From JADKCL01 sp046329055 (GTDB taxonomy: Bacteria; Bacteroidota; Bacteroidia; J057; JADKCL01), in the NCBI GenBank assembly GCA_046329055.1, contig JAXLVK010000013.1, positions 1 to 64,000 on the forward strand: 64,000 nucleotides of DNA. The letters run 5' to 3'. Below the pieces are notes generated by a model. The model made no database searches, was not told the DNA's origin, and worked only from the letters and a program-made list of their open reading frames with translations. How positions within the stretch are numbered: the stretch's first letter is position 1; the number at the start of each line of letters is the position of its first letter. Positions 60,467-64,000 of this stretch are shown piece after piece. Position numbers and translations under genes: made by a program.

Positions 60467-61651
60467 ATGATATCCTGGCAAGTCATTGAATTCACCATCG
60501 AGGTGCTTGCGCCCGTGACCACCTTTTGCACGTTCCTGGTGGCATGGAAAAGCCGTGGTCAAGCATGGCCCATCCGCCGGAGGAAACGCCTCTGGATCCT
60601 TCCCGGAAGGGTTCCGAAGGCGCTCAAGTTTTTGCTCTCACCCCTGATCGTCGTCGCCCGGTACGCGAGGGTCTCCCCTGCACTGCCCGTCGCGCTGGGA
60701 CTGGCTGGCGCACTGGCGCTGATGGGGCTCAGTGATGCCGCGTTCAATTCCCTGATCGGGTATTTCTTGCTGTTTCCCTTGGCGATGATCCGGGATTTGA
60801 AATGGTTCCGCACCCAATTGGAGGCGGGGGCCGCACGCTCCCTCGCACAGCAGATGGATTCCAAGCATTCCGAGCCCATCTTGCTCAATGCCGCCTCCGA
60901 CCCGGAAGCCCTGACCCGGCTTGCCGCGATCCCCGGATTGGAGACCCTGGGCACCGATGCAGCATTGCAGGCGCTGGAGGCCCTGAGCCATGACCGCAAT
61001 GAAAAGGTCGCCTCGCAAGCGCACCTCGCCCTGAGCCAAGCCAAGCTTATCCTCCAAGGCCATCAATTGGAGGAGACGCCGGGCATCATGGACTTGGTCG
61101 AGCGCCACCTCCTGCTGCTGGACCAGCTCCAACGCGACGATACCAATCCCGACGAGGTCGAACCCATCGTTCTCGAGGTGGAATCGATGCTGGATCGTGC
61201 TGCCCGCCAATGCCTTCCTGCCCGGCGTGCGTACCCGGACCTGCTCTGCCAGGCTTGCCTCACCCGCGCCCGGCAAATGTCCTACAAGACATGGGTATTC
61301 GTTCACTGTAGGCATTGCATACGGCATGATTTGTTGCAGGCCGGGGTCAAGCGTGTGGTGGGCGAGATCGGCGGGGTGATGGATTGGGACTTGAAGGAAG
61401 GGCTGCTCAAAATCGGGCTTTGGGACGAGGAGCGCAGGACGGCAAGGGCAGCGGATATCGAGGCCTTGCACGTGATTGGGGGCTCCAACCTGAACTATGA
61501 TTGGGCGGTATCGGCTGTGGTGGAGGCGATGCAGCAGTTTCAATCGGAAATGCCAGAGGCGCTGCCCATCGAATTGATCGACAATCCATCAATTTCCGCC
61601 AATAGTGTGGCACTTCTACGTACTTTGTCTCCGAGACTTCAAATGCCATGA
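60467..61651 (+). CDS. Zinc-ribbon/HEAT membrane protein, paralogue 3 of 5
   Basis: A 394-residue paralogue. Hydrophobic segments at about 8-26 and 65-108 around a basic cytosolic loop (IRRRKRLWILPGRVPK). HEAT-like region about 140-200 (LTRLAAIPGLETLGTDAALQALEAL). Zinc ribbon Cys261, Cys264, Cys281, Cys284. C-terminal block VKRVVGEIGGVMDWDLKEG, LKIGLWDEE, LHVIGGSNLNYDWAVSAV. Its stop overlaps the start of paralogue 4 by ATGA, so they are translated together. Confidence 0.8.
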   Translation: MISWQVIEFTIEVLAPVTTFCTFLVAWKSRGQAWPIRRRKRLWILPGRVPKALKFLLSPLIVVARYARVSPALPVALGLAGALALMGLSDAAFNSLIGYFLLFPLAMIRDLKWFRTQLEAGAARSLAQQMDSKHSEPILLNAASDPEALTRLAAIPGLETLGTDAALQALEALSHDRNEKVASQAHLALSQAKLILQGHQLEETPGIMDLVERHLLLLDQLQRDDTNPDEVEPIVLEVESMLDRAARQCLPARRAYPDLLCQACLTRARQMSYKTWVFVHCRHCIRHDLLQAGVKRVVGEIGGVMDWDLKEGLLKIGLWDEERRTARAADIEALHVIGGSNLNYDWAVSAVVEAMQQFQSEMPEALPIELIDNPSISANSVALLRTLSPRLQMP

Positions 61652-62847
61652 TTGCTTCCCTCGTCATCGGTGCCATACTGGGCACCATCTCCACAGTGGT
61701 GATCTTCCGCTGGGTCAAGAACGGCACCCACCGCCTCACGCAGCAAATGGCGGATGCCATTGACCAAAGCTCGGGCAGGGGGGTGGTGAGGACCGCTCGC
61801 CGTCAATTGCTGCGCCCGCAGTGGCAGCGCGGCATCACCTGGGTGATCTGGCCCGTGCTTCCGATCGTGAATCCGGTGTATTATTTCATCGCAGTCGGGC
61901 CGGAAGGGCTGGTTTTCGTCCTGTCTTACATCGGCACCTACCTGCTCAGCCTCGTCGTCGGATTCCATTATTGGGGTCGCGAAATCCTGAATGCGTACAC
62001 ACTCTCCACTGGAAAGGTGGTGGCTGTCAAGCTGGTGCGTTACCAACCCGAACAAGCCGCCGAGGTGCTATTGGCAGCTTCGCAGGACGCCGATCCCATC
62101 CATCGCCTTGCTGTGATCCCCGCCTTGATCGAACTCGGCACCCCGCAGGCAGTCGAGGCACTCAAGACCTTGCGCGCCGATCCCAGTGAAACGATCGCAG
62201 AACCAGCCCGCCAAGGATTGATCCTCCTGGAAGGCTATCTGTTGCATCCCAAAGCTCCCTACCCTGAGTTGCCGACAACGGTCTGGCGCAAGCCCAACAT
62301 TGGCGAGGAGGGCGATGAGAACCACGGGGGTCGCGTGAAGCTCCATGACCGCAAGAAGGCCGTTCAGCTCATGGGAGACCAACAAGTCCTGGAGATTCTG
62401 CTCCCGCAATTGCCGCTGCGCCGGGGCTATCCCGCACTCTATTGCCGGGAATGCCATGCGACCGCGCACCGCTACCGCTTCGGGGAATGGGACTGGGTCG
62501 AATGCCGCATTTGCGAGAAGCAAGGCAACCTGGAAATCGGCGTGAAACGGGTGTATGGCGAAATTGGAGGAGACAGCCTTTGGAAATTGGATGACAAGGG
62601 CACGCTCCACCTGCGCCTTTGGGATCCCGACCGCAGCACCGTCCTCCAGGCCGACATCAATGAGCTTCATGTCATTGGCGGCATGGACATGGACTATGAC
62701 TGGGCGATCAGCGCGACATTGGAGACGTTGGAGAAGCGCCCCGAGGGATGGAAAGTGGTCTATCACAATCCGCCACGGTTGGCCCGCAACACCCTGATGC
62801 TCCTCCAAGCTGGGGGCCATGCAACACCACCCGGCCAAAAACCCTGA
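61648..62847 (+). CDS. Zinc-ribbon/HEAT membrane protein, paralogue 4 of 5
   Basis: A 399-residue paralogue. N-terminal helix about 2-20 (IASLVIGAILGTISTVVIF), two helices about 62-110 (VIWPVLPIVNPVYYFIA, VFVLSYIGTYLLSLVVGF). HEAT-like region about 145-200 (IHRLAVIPALIELGTPQAVEAL). Zinc ribbon Cys266, Cys269, Cys286, Cys289. C-terminal block VKRVYGEIGGDSLW, LHLRLWDPD, LHVIGGMDMDYDWAISATLETLE. It overlaps paralogue 3 by 4 bp and paralogue 5 by 1 bp. Confidence 0.8.
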   Translation: MIASLVIGAILGTISTVVIFRWVKNGTHRLTQQMADAIDQSSGRGVVRTARRQLLRPQWQRGITWVIWPVLPIVNPVYYFIAVGPEGLVFVLSYIGTYLLSLVVGFHYWGREILNAYTLSTGKVVAVKLVRYQPEQAAEVLLAASQDADPIHRLAVIPALIELGTPQAVEALKTLRADPSETIAEPARQGLILLEGYLLHPKAPYPELPTTVWRKPNIGEEGDENHGGRVKLHDRKKAVQLMGDQQVLEILLPQLPLRRGYPALYCRECHATAHRYRFGEWDWVECRICEKQGNLEIGVKRVYGEIGGDSLWKLDDKGTLHLRLWDPDRSTVLQADINELHVIGGMDMDYDWAISATLETLEKRPEGWKVVYHNPPRLARNTLMLLQAGGHATPPGQKP

Positions 62848-64000
62848 TGGGAAGCCCTGACGACTTTCCCATGGAGGCCGCGCTTGCCTTTGGCGCTGCA
62901 ATCGGGGCGACGTCCGTCCTCGCGGTGACACATTTGTTCAGCTCCGTGCAGCACCGCTTCATCCGCGTCTGGTGCAAGTACCGTGACAAGCAGGAAGACC
63001 GCGCTCTGATGCGTCGCCTGCAATTCGCCTTGGGCACCCACCGGTTGACCTTGCTCCTTCCCTGGACATTGGGATTCTTGAATCCGCTCAACCTCCTCGT
63101 TTTTGATGGCAGCAGCCTCCATTACCTTGGTTGGGGGTCCATTTTGGGCTACTTGGGCATTTCCTTGGTGGCCTATCCATTCCAGTTGGGCAAGTCCCTG
63201 CGGAATTTCAGGGAGGAATTGGCTTGCGAGGCAGCACACCGCTTGGTCGTGAACACAAGCCCGCAAGACGCAGAGGCAATCCTGTTGCGAGCCGCGAAAT
63301 CCGGCCAAACCGAACTCAAAATGGCGGCCACCATCGGCCTGCAACGCCTGGGAACGCCCGCAGGGAACACAGCATTGGAAGATCTCTGCGCGGACAAGGA
63401 CCTCCGCATCTCTGTTGCCGCCACCAAGGCCTACACCCGCCTGGTCAAGGCCCTCAGAGACAAGGCCGTCCGCAGCCTCGCACCCATGCCCCAACTCCTC
63501 GCCACCTATGAGGAGGAACGACGGAACGCCAACTTTCGATTGGAACGAGACAATATCGCCAAGTTCCCGGCCCTGCGCAGCGTCGCCAAGGAGATCGACG
63601 ACATCACCTATTCACAATTCCCTCTGGTGCGTTCGTTTCCCGATCTTGTCTGCCGCAATTGCCACGAATTCGCGCTGATGCAGCGGTTCGAGGAGTGGCG
63701 CTGGGTCTATTGTCCCAGCTGCGGAGAAGCAACTGCATTGGTCCCGGGCATCCACAAGATCGTCGGGACCATCGGGGCGAAGGAGGACTGGGTCGAGCGG
63801 GAAAACACGCTGTATGTGAGCATGTGGGACACTGCCCGGAATGTGCCCATCACGACCGATCCCAGCAGCCTGCAAGTCCTCGCGGGTGCGGACATCGATT
63901 ACGACTGGGCCTTGACGGCTGTCACCGAGCTGATTGCCAACCGCCGACCAACGGGTGGAAAGGACTTTCCGATTCAGTTGCCCGCTTCGATCACATTGTC
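62847..64000 (+). CDS. Zinc-ribbon/HEAT membrane protein, paralogue 5 of 5 (cut by window edge)
   Basis: At least 384 residues, still open at the right edge. Start ATG 62847 overlaps the previous stop by one base; ATG 62871 (M-E-A-A-L-A-F-G) is possible. Hydrophobic segments at about 9-30 and 70-115. HEAT-like region about 145-205 (LKMAATIGLQRLGTPAGNTAL). Zinc ribbon Cys269, Cys272, Cys289, Cys292. The C-terminal block is more divergent: IHKIVGTIGAKEDW, LYVSMWDTA, LQVLAGADIDYDWALTAV. Judging from its paralogues only a few codons should be missing. Confidence 0.8.
   Translation, partial: MGSPDDFPMEAALAFGAAIGATSVLAVTHLFSSVQHRFIRVWCKYRDKQEDRALMRRLQFALGTHRLTLLLPWTLGFLNPLNLLVFDGSSLHYLGWGSILGYLGISLVAYPFQLGKSLRNFREELACEAAHRLVVNTSPQDAEAILLRAAKSGQTELKMAATIGLQRLGTPAGNTALEDLCADKDLRISVAATKAYTRLVKALRDKAVRSLAPMPQLLATYEEERRNANFRLERDNIAKFPALRSVAKEIDDITYSQFPLVRSFPDLVCRNCHEFALMQRFEEWRWVYCPSCGEATALVPGIHKIVGTIGAKEDWVERENTLYVSMWDTARNVPITTDPSSLQVLAGADIDYDWALTAVTELIANRRPTGGKDFPIQLPASITL

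Overview
The window comes from a GC-rich member of the Bacteroidota, most likely a Saprospiria/Chitinophagia-type free-living bacterium. The evidence is a CHU_C gliding-associated protein, a PorP/SprF protein and an OmpA/PD40 protein in one cluster, several large secreted proteins ending in type IX secretion (T9SS) sorting domains, an ECF sigma factor paired with a membrane partner, and few Shine-Dalgarno sites. No rRNA, tRNA or CRISPR array was recognised.

Layout. 1-4.4 kb: two paralogous EGF-like lipoproteins flank an M16 zinc peptidase. 4.5-8.8 kb: a pyrimidine catabolism cluster (beta-ureidopropionase, PreT, PreA, yeast-type cytosine deaminase) that can take cytosine to uracil and dihydrouracil and finish at beta-alanine; dihydropyrimidinase is not in the window. 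8.8-9.4 kb: a GxxExxY-type gene between two copies of a 71-bp hairpin repeat. 9.4-13.5 kb: a T9SS cargo protein, a SUKH (SMI1/KNR4) protein, a small protein and an exported helical protein. 13.7-15.6 kb: an ECF sigma factor overlapping a protein with one membrane helix and a beta-barrel-like C-terminus. 16-21.7 kb: a minus-strand operon CHU_C protein > PorP/SprF > OmpA-PD40. 22.4-28 kb: an 1850-residue T9SS surface protein with strongly biased codon use.

28-37 kb is an accessory island: a type IIG restriction-modification enzyme followed 4 bp later by a TIR-domain protein, an unrecognised helical protein, a 0.6-kb array of about 27 degenerate 22-bp units, a small exported protein and an alpha-solenoid-like protein. 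37.9-48.1 kb: a three-gene operon of exported proteins (FG-GAP repeats; a giant LamG/PKD/beta-helix protein split by one frameshift; a propeller/PKD protein). 48.3-51.1 kb: two overlapping genes carrying three PhyH-type Fe(II)/2-oxoglutarate dioxygenase domains. 51.2-52.1 kb: a small membrane protein, probably frameshifted. 52.2-54.8 kb: an AlgI/AlgJ-like O-acetylation pair. 54.8-55.9 kb: a Panacea antitoxin (frameshifted) with a RelE-like toxin. 56.1-57.9 kb: a PhoD-like phosphatase with a T9SS tail.

57.9 kb to the right edge is a head-to-tail run of five divergent paralogues. Each has N-terminal membrane helices, a HEAT-like helical stretch, a zinc ribbon with identical C-x2-C-x16-C-x2-C spacing, and a conserved C-terminal domain. 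I cannot match this array to a known system; it is the best candidate for something undescribed. The 22-bp repeat array and the restriction-TIR operon are the next most interesting.
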